DNA of 64,000 nucleotides, from positions 1 to 64,000 of the forward strand of contig NZ_JABJXT010000004.1 in the NCBI RefSeq assembly GCF_013155295.1. The letters run 5' to 3'. Within the stretch, counting starts at the first letter, position 1. Every line of letters starts with the position of its first letter. Below are positions 53,415 through 61,036 of the stretch, one piece after another. The position numbers and the translations under genes were made by a program. Source of the DNA: Pseudogemmobacter hezensis (lineage in GTDB: Bacteria > Pseudomonadota > Alphaproteobacteria > Rhodobacterales > Rhodobacteraceae). The notes below the pieces were generated by a model. It was not told the DNA's origin. It saw nothing but the letters and a program-made list of their open reading frames with translations, and did not search any database.

Positions 53415-54308
53415 TCAGCCCATCATCTGCGCAAGTGCCGCATCGACCAGCGCGGCCAGCGTGTCATAGCCGCCAAAGGCCCAATGCGCCCCGATCAGCC
53501 GCACCTGGCCCTGGCGCACCAGCGGCAGCGCCTGCCACAGTCTGCTTTGCGCCAGGGCCTCGGGCAGCGTGTCTGTCAGTAGCAAAAGCCGGGTATCCGG
53601 CGCCAGCCGCGCCAGCGCCTCTGGCCCGATGCGGACAAAGCCGAAGCGGGCGTCAGGATCCTGGATCGCGGGTTGCAGGCCGATGCGGCCTAGCGCCTGG
53701 GCGGCGGCGGCGTCAGAGGTCATCGCCCGCAAATGCGAGGTGCCGGGCAAAAGCTGCGCCAGCACGAAACTGCGGGTCGGGGGCGGGTTCTGGGCGACAC
53801 GCCTTTGCCGATCCTGCAAAAACGCCGTGAATTCAGCGGCTTTTTCCGCCGCCGGGCGGTCAAGCGCCGCGCAGACATCAAGCCAGGCCTGATCCACCAT
53901 CTGCAGCTGATCGCCATCGGTCAGATCATTGATCAGAACCGTTGGTGCGATTTCCTGCAGCTGCTGGCGCAGCCCCTGATTGCGCAGAACCGAGCCAAGG
54001 ATCAGATCGGGCTGCAGCCGCCGGATGGCCTCAAGCCCGGGTTGCTGCCGTGCGCCCAGCGTCTGCGCATCGGCCAGCTGCGCCTGGCCAAAGCCGACCC
54101 ATTCTTTGTAAAGCGCCAGATCAGCCACCCCCAGGGGGGCGACCCCAAGGCTGAGGCACATCTCTGTCGCCAGCCATTCCAGCGTGACGATGCGCAAAGG
54201 GGCCGCCGCAAGACGGGCAAAAGCCGCCCCCGGAAAGGGGACGGCAAAGGGCGCGGCCAGGGCACCTTGTAAAAAGCGCCTGCGTGCGAGGGCGGGCCTA
54301 TCCGTCAA
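53415..54308 (-). CDS. Iron-siderophore periplasmic binding protein (FecB/FhuD family) with Tat signal
   Basis: A 297-residue class III binding protein. After a TTG start at 54308, the twin-arginine motif RRRFLQGALAAPFAVPF directs Tat export. The mature part has LRIVTLEWLATEMCLSLGVAPLGVADL, LQPDLILGSV and the late WQALPLVRQGQVRLIGAHWAFGG, as in ferric-hydroxamate-type binding proteins. The start overlaps the receptor stop as TTGA, so it is translationally coupled to the TonB receptor. It would hand ferric siderophore to the FhuB-like permease encoded divergently. Confidence 0.82.
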   Translation of the reverse strand: MTDRPALARRRFLQGALAAPFAVPFPGAAFARLAAAPLRIVTLEWLATEMCLSLGVAPLGVADLALYKEWVGFGQAQLADAQTLGARQQPGLEAIRRLQPDLILGSVLRNQGLRQQLQEIAPTVLINDLTDGDQLQMVDQAWLDVCAALDRPAAEKAAEFTAFLQDRQRRVAQNPPPTRSFVLAQLLPGTSHLRAMTSDAAAAQALGRIGLQPAIQDPDARFGFVRIGPEALARLAPDTRLLLLTDTLPEALAQSRLWQALPLVRQGQVRLIGAHWAFGGYDTLAALVDAALAQMMG

Positions 54309-56473
54309 AATGTCTTGCTCAGCGTGGCGGTGAAGGTTCTTTCCCCGCCGAAATAGCACTGGCTGGCGACGTTACAACCCGCGACATAGCGCTTGTTGCC
54401 AAGGTTATAGGCGTTCAGCTGCAGGCGGTAGTCGTCAAAGGCATAAGACACAAAGGCATCCGAGACCGTGTAGGACGGCACCATGAAGGTGTTCAGCGTA
54501 TCGCCCGCCGTCTCGCCGACATAGCGCACCCCAAGGCCCATGCTGAGATCGCCGCTGATCATCGGGGTATCGACATCATAGCTGACATAAAGCGAGGCCT
54601 GCTTTTTCGGCACCGTATAGGGCAGCTTGCCGATCTCGGCGGCGTTTTCCGAATGGCTGACTTTGGGGTCCTGGTAAGAGGCGGCGGCATTCACATGCCA
54701 CTGGCGGCCGATGTCCAGCTTTGCCTCCAGCTCCCAGCCTTTTACGGTGACCTCATCGGTCTGATAGAAGGCCCCGGCGATCCGCTTGACCACATTGGTC
54801 TGATTGGCCTCGAAATAAGACAGACCAATCATCCAGGGACGATCCGAGGGCGCATATTTGATCCCGATCTCTTTCAGCTCGCCTTTGGTCGGCTTCAGCG
54901 GCGTATCCGCCAGGGTCAGTGCGGGCAGGAAAGAGGTCGAGTAAAGGATATAGGGCGCGATGCCATTCTCAAACGCCCAGGAGGCGCCGATCCGGCCGGT
55001 CAGCTGCTCGCCCGATTGCAGGTAATCGGCGCTGGTGCCGGCCAGCAGCTCTGTCTGCGTCGAGGCGGTGGTATAGCTGTCATAGCGCAGCCCGCCAACA
55101 ACCGTCAGATCCTGCCAGCGCAGCGTGTCCTGCAGATAGATGCCGCGCTGGTAATTGGTCTGGGTCAGGCTGCGGGTCGGCACGGCCGGGGTCAGCGCCA
55201 CGGTATAATCGGGGTCATAAAGGTTCAGCCCCGGCCCCGCGGTCGAGCTGGTCAGGTTCACCAGTTCCTGGCGCTGGAAATCGACCCCGGCGATCACCTC
55301 ATGATCGACCGCGCCCGTCTGCGGCCGCCAGGTCAGATGCGCGTCGGTGATAAAGGCCTTCAGATCGGGCTGCGCCAGATAGTTGTAGCGGTTCACCGTC
55401 TGCCCGTCGGCCTGCAGCGGACCAGAGAAAAGGCTGCGATAATCCAGCCGCATCCGCGTGTAGCGCATGGAATGCGACAGGGTCAGATCGGGGCTGAGGT
55501 CATGCTCCAGCTCATAGCCGATCATCTGCGTGGTCTTTTTATAGACCGCCTGGCGCGGATCGCCGTCTGACACATCAACCGGCAAAAGCTGGCCATGCGC
55601 ATTCGGGAAGATCGAGCCCTCTGCAGGCACGATCGCGCCGGGCTGGCCGATATCATCCTTCAGATAGCTGGCGCTGAAGGTCACCCTTGTCGCATCGCTG
55701 GGCCGCCAGGTCAGGCTGGGCGCAAAGGCGATGCGGTCATTGCGGGAAAAGGCGACCATATTGTCGGAATCGCGCAGCACGCTGATGACGCGATAGCTCC
55801 AGTCAGAGCCCTCAGAGACCGGACCGGTGAAATCAAGGCCGATCTCTTTGCGGTTATAGCTGCCAAAGCGCAGATAAAGTTCGCCGCCCGCCGTGGATTG
55901 CGGCTTTTTGGCATTCATGCTGACGATGCCGCCGACATTGCTTTGCCCGAACAGCGCCGAGGCCGGGCCGCGCAGCACCTCGATGCTTTCGATCATGAAG
56001 GGCTCGACCATCACCCCGGCATAACCGCCGGTCTGATTGCCGATCTGGGGCACGCGCAGCCCGTCGAGGAACAGATCCGAGGGGAAGCCGCGCACGCTGA
56101 AATAATCCGAGCGCGGGTCGGTGCCATAGCGCTGGCCATTGGTGTTCACGCTATAGGTCAGCGCCTGCGCGACAGAGCTGACCGCCTGATCGTCCATGGT
56201 CTTGCGGCTGATCAGCGTCACCGCCTGCGGGGTGGTGGCCAGGGGCGCGGGCGATTTCAGCGCGGTTTTCGCGGTGCGGGTCACATCGGCCGACGAGGCC
56301 CCGATGCCGCCTGCGCCTTCCAGGAAGATGGTGCCCAGACTGACGGCGTCCTGCGCGGTTTCCTGTGCAGCGGTCTCCTGTGCTGCGGCCTCTTGCGCGG
56401 TGAGGGGCAGGGCTGCGCCGATCACGGCCACGGTGCAAAGGTATAGGCATCTCACGCCGGGGCGAGCTTGCAT
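54305..56473 (-). CDS. TonB-dependent siderophore receptor
   Basis: A 722-residue outer-membrane receptor. The signal peptide starts MQARPGVRCLYLCTVAVIGA. A Gln/Ala/Glu repeat region (AAAQETAAQETAQ) precedes the plug domain with TTPQAVTLISRKTMDDQ, FSVRGFPSDLFLDGLRV and VEVLRGPASALFGQSNVGGIV. The beta-barrel runs to a C-terminal Phe (LSKTF) as expected for BAM recognition. The ATG at 56473 has a GGAG site. The TonB box is not obvious. It imports a ferric siderophore, substrate unknown, and is divergent from an AraC gene that probably regulates it. Confidence 0.9.
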   Translation of the reverse strand: MQARPGVRCLYLCTVAVIGAALPLTAQEAAAQETAAQETAQDAVSLGTIFLEGAGGIGASSADVTRTAKTALKSPAPLATTPQAVTLISRKTMDDQAVSSVAQALTYSVNTNGQRYGTDPRSDYFSVRGFPSDLFLDGLRVPQIGNQTGGYAGVMVEPFMIESIEVLRGPASALFGQSNVGGIVSMNAKKPQSTAGGELYLRFGSYNRKEIGLDFTGPVSEGSDWSYRVISVLRDSDNMVAFSRNDRIAFAPSLTWRPSDATRVTFSASYLKDDIGQPGAIVPAEGSIFPNAHGQLLPVDVSDGDPRQAVYKKTTQMIGYELEHDLSPDLTLSHSMRYTRMRLDYRSLFSGPLQADGQTVNRYNYLAQPDLKAFITDAHLTWRPQTGAVDHEVIAGVDFQRQELVNLTSSTAGPGLNLYDPDYTVALTPAVPTRSLTQTNYQRGIYLQDTLRWQDLTVVGGLRYDSYTTASTQTELLAGTSADYLQSGEQLTGRIGASWAFENGIAPYILYSTSFLPALTLADTPLKPTKGELKEIGIKYAPSDRPWMIGLSYFEANQTNVVKRIAGAFYQTDEVTVKGWELEAKLDIGRQWHVNAAASYQDPKVSHSENAAEIGKLPYTVPKKQASLYVSYDVDTPMISGDLSMGLGVRYVGETAGDTLNTFMVPSYTVSDAFVSYAFDDYRLQLNAYNLGNKRYVAGCNVASQCYFGGERTFTATLSKTF

Positions 56474-56620
56474 GGTATTTCTCCGGTAACAGACAATCGG
56501 GCTGCCGACCTTGCGCGGGGGCCAAAGGCATGGGGCCAATGGCATGAGACGGGCCGGATGGCCTCTCACAGCTGGGCAAGCAGGATTTCGCCCCCGGAAT
56601 ACGAAAGTTAACCGTTTTTG

Positions 56621-56697
56621 TCGGGCCAATCATCGGCTGAATCGGGCCAGAATATGGCCCGATTTTGCATCCGTATTGATATTGACGAAATCGGGCC
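56621..56697. promoter_or_regulatory. Array of four TCGGGCC half-sites between the receptor and AraC genes
   Basis: TCGGGCC occurs at 56621-56627, 56642-56648 and 56691-56697, and inverted at 56656-56662. The middle pair extends to a perfect 9-bp inverted repeat (AATCGGGCC/GGCCCGATT) with a 7-nt spacer. It lies in the divergent promoter region and is a likely binding site for the AraC regulator. Confidence 0.5.
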
Positions 56698-56784
56698 TTA
56701 TGGGGTGATTGACCCTGCAATGTGCCCGCCGCTATTCCCGCCAGCCATGCAAAATCGGAAACCCCCCCTCCGGAGACTGCTGTT

Positions 56785-57675
56785 ATGGGAGAGAAAGAGC
56801 CGCCTGTGCAAGTCATTCCGCCCGCCTCTTACGGGGCTGCGGTGACCCCGCCGCTGCCCGCCCCACCTTTGCCCGTCCCGCCTTTGCCCGTATCGTCTCT
56901 GCCCGCCTCGCAGCTGACGGCCAGCCAGTGCCAGACCTCTTCGCGGGCGGTTGCGGCCATGGCGCGCAGCTATCCTGACGGTCTGCGGGTGGGCTGGCAC
57001 AGCCATCGCCGGGGCCAGCTGTTGTGCTGCGCCAGCGGGTATATGAGTGCGCAGACCATGGAGGGATCTTTCATCCTGCCCGCAGGCCATGGCCTGGTGA
57101 TCGCGCCAGACCTGCCGCATTGCGTGGGGGCGCATGGGCAGGTTGAGATGCGCACGCTTTACATCGAACCCGACGCCGTCGCGCCAGAACTGTGGGGGCC
57201 AACCCGCGTGGTGCGGGTCTCTGATCTGATGGGGGCGCTTTTGCAGGCCCTGACCGAGGCCCCCGCCACCGATGCCGAAACCACTGAGGCGGGGCAGGCG
57301 CGGTATCACCACCTCTCGGCGCTGGTGCTGGACGAGCTGGCGGTGGCCCCAGAGATGCCCTTTTGCCTGCCATGGCCGCGCGACAAACGTCTGCAGCGCC
57401 TGTGCGAGACCCTGACCAATGAGCCGGGCCATACCGGCGGCCTGGATGACTGGGCGCAGCTGATCGGGATGAGCAGGCGCAGCCTGACCCGCCATTGCCG
57501 CGATGAGCTGAACATGAGCTTTCTCGAATGGCGTCGCCGCATGCGGCTGGCGCGGGTGCTGAAGGCCCAGGCCGATGGCCAGCCGATGGAGCAGATCGCC
57601 CGCGAAATCGGCTATCGCAGCCCCTCGGCGCTGCGCAGCGCCCTGCGTCAGACCCTCAGCGAGGTGCAGATTTGA
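56785..57675 (+). CDS. AraC-family transcriptional regulator of siderophore uptake
   Basis: A 296-residue AraC regulator. A Pro/Leu-rich N-terminus made of repeated PPLP-type units (residues about 15-40) precedes a cupin-like sensor (VGWHSHRRGQLLCCASG, HGLVIAPDLPHCVG). The C-terminal double helix-turn-helix is DWAQLIGMSRRSLTRHCRDELNMSFLEWRRRMRLARVL and IAREIGYRSPSALRSALRQTL. The ATG at 56785 follows GGAG nine bases upstream. It is divergent from the TonB receptor and coupled to the transporter genes. It may sense the siderophore or iron state. Confidence 0.85.
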   Translation: MGEKEPPVQVIPPASYGAAVTPPLPAPPLPVPPLPVSSLPASQLTASQCQTSSRAVAAMARSYPDGLRVGWHSHRRGQLLCCASGYMSAQTMEGSFILPAGHGLVIAPDLPHCVGAHGQVEMRTLYIEPDAVAPELWGPTRVVRVSDLMGALLQALTEAPATDAETTEAGQARYHHLSALVLDELAVAPEMPFCLPWPRDKRLQRLCETLTNEPGHTGGLDDWAQLIGMSRRSLTRHCRDELNMSFLEWRRRMRLARVLKAQADGQPMEQIAREIGYRSPSALRSALRQTLSEVQI

Positions 57676-58496
57676 ACAGGCCCGCCCCCGAACAAACGGG
57701 CCCGGATCAGCCGCTGATCCGCTGTCAGGGGCTGAACCTGCGCCGGGGCGCGACCCATGTGCTGGGCCCGATTGATCTTGGCATTGCCCAGGGCGCGATC
57801 ACCGCGATCTGCGGCCCCAATGGCAGCGGCAAGACCACGCTTCTGAACGCCCTGACCGGGGTGCTGGCGCCGCATTCGGGCCAGGTGCTGTTTGCGGGCC
57901 AGCCGATTGGCCGTCTGAGGGGCCGCGCCCTGGGCCGTCAGATCGCGGTTTTGCGCCAGCATCAGGACAGCGTCAGCGGCCTTTCCCTGCGCGAACTGGT
58001 GGCCTTTGGCCGCTTTCCCCATCGCGGGTTGATGCAGCGCCAGACCGCCGCAGACCGGGCCGCGATCACGGCAGCGCTGGAGATGTGCGGGCTTGAGACG
58101 CTGGCCGGGCGCGATATGGCCGCCTTATCGGGGGGCGAGCGGCAGCGGGCCTGGCTGGCGCTGGCGCTGGCGCAAGAGCCGCGCGTGCTGATCCTGGACG
58201 AGCCGACCTCTTACCTCGATGTGCGCTACCAGGTTGAGATCCTCAGCCTGCTGAAAGGGCTGAACCGCGACACCGGGCTGACCATCCTTGCCGTGCTGCA
58301 TGATCTGGACCAGGTGCTGCAGCTGGCAGATGCGGTGGTTTTGCTGCGCAAGGGGCAGCTGTTTGCGGCAGGCCCCGCGCCCCGCGTCATGACGACCGAA
58401 ATCCTGCGCGAGGTTTACGACCTGCCGCTAAGTGTCGAGACCACCGCCCCGGGCCGCGCATCGGTGCGTATCGACTGGCTGGGGGCGCTGGCGTGA
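57672..58496 (+). CDS. Ferric-siderophore ABC transporter ATP-binding protein (FhuC/FecE type)
   Basis: A 274-residue ATPase. Walker A is GPNGSGKTTLL, the Q-loop region IAVLRQHQDS, the signature LSGGERQRAWLALAL, Walker B LILDEPTSYLD and the H-loop AVLHDLDQVL. The TTG start at 57672 overlaps the AraC stop as TTGA, the same coupling as at the binding-protein gene. It powers the double permease that follows. Confidence 0.88.
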   Translation: MNRPAPEQTGPDQPLIRCQGLNLRRGATHVLGPIDLGIAQGAITAICGPNGSGKTTLLNALTGVLAPHSGQVLFAGQPIGRLRGRALGRQIAVLRQHQDSVSGLSLRELVAFGRFPHRGLMQRQTAADRAAITAALEMCGLETLAGRDMAALSGGERQRAWLALALAQEPRVLILDEPTSYLDVRYQVEILSLLKGLNRDTGLTILAVLHDLDQVLQLADAVVLLRKGQLFAAGPAPRVMTTEILREVYDLPLSVETTAPGRASVRIDWLGALA

Positions 58497-60487
58497 GCAC
58501 GAGGCCATCTGGCGCAAAACGTCTGGCCGGGCATCCGCTGCTGCTGGGCCTTGCCGCCGGGTCTGCCGTGCTGATCCTGGCGTTTCTGGCGCTGTTTGTC
58601 GGCAGCGAGGGGCTGATCCAGGCGGGTGATGTGCTGGCAATGCCGTCACGCCCCGACACCCTGGCCCAGGTGCTGATCGAGACCAGCCGCCTGCCGCGCC
58701 TGGTGGCGGCGCTGGCGGTGGGGGCGGCGCTTGGGCTGGCGGGGGCGGTGATGCAGACCCTGCTGCGCAACCCGCTGGCCGCGCCCGATATCCTGGGTGT
58801 CTCCAGCGGGGCCTTGCTGGCTATGGCGGTCAATGCGCTGATCCTGAACGAGATATTTCCGCCGCTGCTGGCAACCGTTCTGGGCGGAGCAGCGGGCGGC
58901 GGGCTTAGCATCCTTCTGGGCGGCGGGCCCTCTGCCGGGCCGGTGCGCCTGGCGCTGGCGGGGGTTGCGGTTTCGCTTTTCATCTCGGGCCTGTCGAGCC
59001 TGCTGATCCTGCTGGCCGATCAGCGTGCCTCGGGGCTGATCCTGTGGTCGGCGGGGATGATGGATCAAAGCGACTGGCCGCAGCTCTCTGCGGTTTTGCC
59101 GCTGATCGCGCTGGCCTGCGCGGTGATGCTGGTCTGCGCCCGCGCCCTGGATCTGCACGCGCTTGGCGCCGGGCTGGCAAAGGGGCTGGGGCTGTCGCGC
59201 GGGCCTGCAATTCTGGCGGGGCTGGCGGCGCTGATCTGCGTCGGCGGCTCGGTGGTGATTGCCGGGCCGGTGGGCTTTGTCGGCCTGGCGGTGCCCAATA
59301 TCCTGCGCTATCTGGGGCTGCGGCGGCATCTGGTCGTTTTGCCTCTGGCGGCGCTTTTGGGGGCTATGCTGGTTCTGGGCGCGGATGTGCTGGCCCAGGG
59401 GCTGGGGCGCAATGGCGCCTCGCTGCCGACCGGAACCGTGCTGGGCCTTTTGGCTGCCCCGGTGGTGATCATGATCCTGCGCCGCAGCCGCGATCTGCGC
59501 CCCGAACCAAACACCAACCCAGGCCCCGGGCCAGCCGCGCTGCCCGCCCGCCGCCATTCCCTGGCGCGGCCCATGATCTTTGCTCTGCCTCTGCTGGGCC
59601 TTGCGGTGCTTGCGGGCCTGATGTTCGGCGACGGCACTTTGGGCCCGGGCGAAATCATCGCCAGCGGTTTTCAGACCCGTGGCCCGCGCCTCTTCATCGC
59701 CCTGGCTGCGGGCGCAATGCTGGGCGTGGCGGGGCTTTTGGTCCAGGCCCAGCTGCGAAACCCCCTCGCGGCGCCAGAGACCCTGGGCCTGCAGCAGGCG
59801 GCATCCCTGGCCTCGGTGACGGCGATGCTGGCCGGGGCGGCACCCGGCGGCACACCGATGCTGATCGCCGCCCTGGCGGGCACGAGCGCGACCTTTGGCG
59901 CGGTGACGGTCCTGGCGCGAAACAGCGCGGGCGCCAGGCTGCCGCTGATCGGGATCGCGCTTTCGGCCAGCCTGGCGGCGCTGACATTGCTGATCGTGAT
60001 CCATATGGATCTGCACGCCGCCGAGGCGCTGCACTGGATCAGCGGCACCCTGCATGGGCGCGGCTGGCCCGATCTGGCGCGGCTTTTGCCCTGGCTGTTG
60101 CTGGTGCTGCTGGCGGCACGGCTGCTGGTGCCGATGCTTGATATTGCCCAGGTCTCAGACCGGCTGCTGGCCGATCTGGGGGGCCGCCCGCGCCTTTTGC
60201 ATCTGCTGGCGGGCGCGGTTGTGGTCTGCGCGGTTGCCGCAACGACCTCGGCGATCGGGGCGATTGCCTTCGTCGGCCTGCTTGCGCCCAATGCGGCCAG
60301 AATGCTGGTGGGGGCGCGCCATCGCCAAAGCCTTTGGCTAAGCGCGGCGATTGGCGCGGTCACGCTTTGCCTGGCGGATACGCTTGGCCGCGCGATCATG
60401 CCGCCCTTCGATCTGCCGGCGGGGGTGATTGCCACGCTGATCGGTGCCCCGGCCTTCCTTTTGCTGCTGGCAGGCCGCCGTAGCTGA
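58493..60487 (+). CDS. Ferric-siderophore permease with two fused FecCD domains (FhuB type)
   Basis: A 664-residue inner-membrane protein formed by two FecCD units (about residues 20-335 and 360-660), as in FhuB. Unit 1 has RLPRLVAALAVGAALGLAGAVMQ, NPLAAPDILGVSSGA and GPVGFVGLAVPNILRYLG. Unit 2 has GPRLFIALAAGAMLGVAGLLVQ, NPLAAPETLGLQQAA and GAIAFVGLLAPNAARML. A GTG start overlaps the ATPase stop (GTGA). A single protein provides both transmembrane halves for ferric-siderophore import. Confidence 0.92.
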   Translation: MSTRPSGAKRLAGHPLLLGLAAGSAVLILAFLALFVGSEGLIQAGDVLAMPSRPDTLAQVLIETSRLPRLVAALAVGAALGLAGAVMQTLLRNPLAAPDILGVSSGALLAMAVNALILNEIFPPLLATVLGGAAGGGLSILLGGGPSAGPVRLALAGVAVSLFISGLSSLLILLADQRASGLILWSAGMMDQSDWPQLSAVLPLIALACAVMLVCARALDLHALGAGLAKGLGLSRGPAILAGLAALICVGGSVVIAGPVGFVGLAVPNILRYLGLRRHLVVLPLAALLGAMLVLGADVLAQGLGRNGASLPTGTVLGLLAAPVVIMILRRSRDLRPEPNTNPGPGPAALPARRHSLARPMIFALPLLGLAVLAGLMFGDGTLGPGEIIASGFQTRGPRLFIALAAGAMLGVAGLLVQAQLRNPLAAPETLGLQQAASLASVTAMLAGAAPGGTPMLIAALAGTSATFGAVTVLARNSAGARLPLIGIALSASLAALTLLIVIHMDLHAAEALHWISGTLHGRGWPDLARLLPWLLLVLLAARLLVPMLDIAQVSDRLLADLGGRPRLLHLLAGAVVVCAVAATTSAIGAIAFVGLLAPNAARMLVGARHRQSLWLSAAIGAVTLCLADTLGRAIMPPFDLPAGVIATLIGAPAFLLLLAGRRS

Positions 60488-60969
60488 GCGAAAAGTGAGC
60501 AAAAAGGGAGGCGGCCGCGATGCCCCCTTTGCCGCACCGCATCGGACGGCGCAGTTCGGTGGAACAGGCTGATCTTTTTTCGCGCCGAATTGAAGGTTCT
60601 GTGCCGAAAACACGATCCCGCTGACCATTCTCTTCCCCGAACGCTTTAGCCCAGGTTGCATTGCCATATGATGGGGCTGATGGGGGCATGTCAGTTTGAT
60701 TTAAAAATTACCCAGATATATCAGTACATTATATTAGGTTTGTGGCGTTCGTATTCGCCTTTTCTCAGGCGTCTGGCCATGCAATTTCCGCCCGCAGCGC
60801 AGCCCGTGTCTGCGTCTTTGGCCCGGATAGATCCGCCCTTTGATTCCCTGCTAGGAGAGATCCCCGGGACGGCCCCGGCAGGTGCGGCTCCGTATTTTTA
60901 AGGCCGGAATCAGGCGCGAGCGGACCAAAGAGAGAGTTAATGTGATGAAATTTTATGCAGCGTCAGAGT
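60488..60969. other. Intergenic region with an AT-rich promoter candidate
   Basis: About 480 bp between the siderophore permease and the osmolyte importer. Most of it shows nothing I can assign; an 81-codon frame (60656-60901) looks like chance. An AT-rich patch near 60700-60745 contains TTACCC and TATATT about 16 bp apart, the best promoter candidate for the downstream importer. No clear terminator follows the permease gene. Confidence 0.4.
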
Positions 60970-61008
60970 GGCCTGTCACCCCTGCTGAAACAGGCCGTCA
61001 TGGCCTGT
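60970..61008 (+). promoter_or_regulatory. Switch-like leader with two mutually exclusive hairpins
   Basis: GGCCTGT (60970-60976), ACAGGCC (60990-60996) and GGCCTGT (61002-61008) lie just before the importer gene. The middle segment can pair perfectly with either flank, giving a 13-nt-loop or a 5-nt-loop hairpin. The second lies directly before the alternative ATG at 61013. This could be an RNA switch or a pair of protein-binding sites. Confidence 0.4.
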
Positions 61009-61036
61009 CGGGATGGCAAAAATCGGGTGGACGCAA

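Noticed and set aside
60656-60901. An 81-codon frame in the gap before the osmolyte importer
   Set aside because: No ribosome site and no family resemblance; it overlaps the likely promoter.
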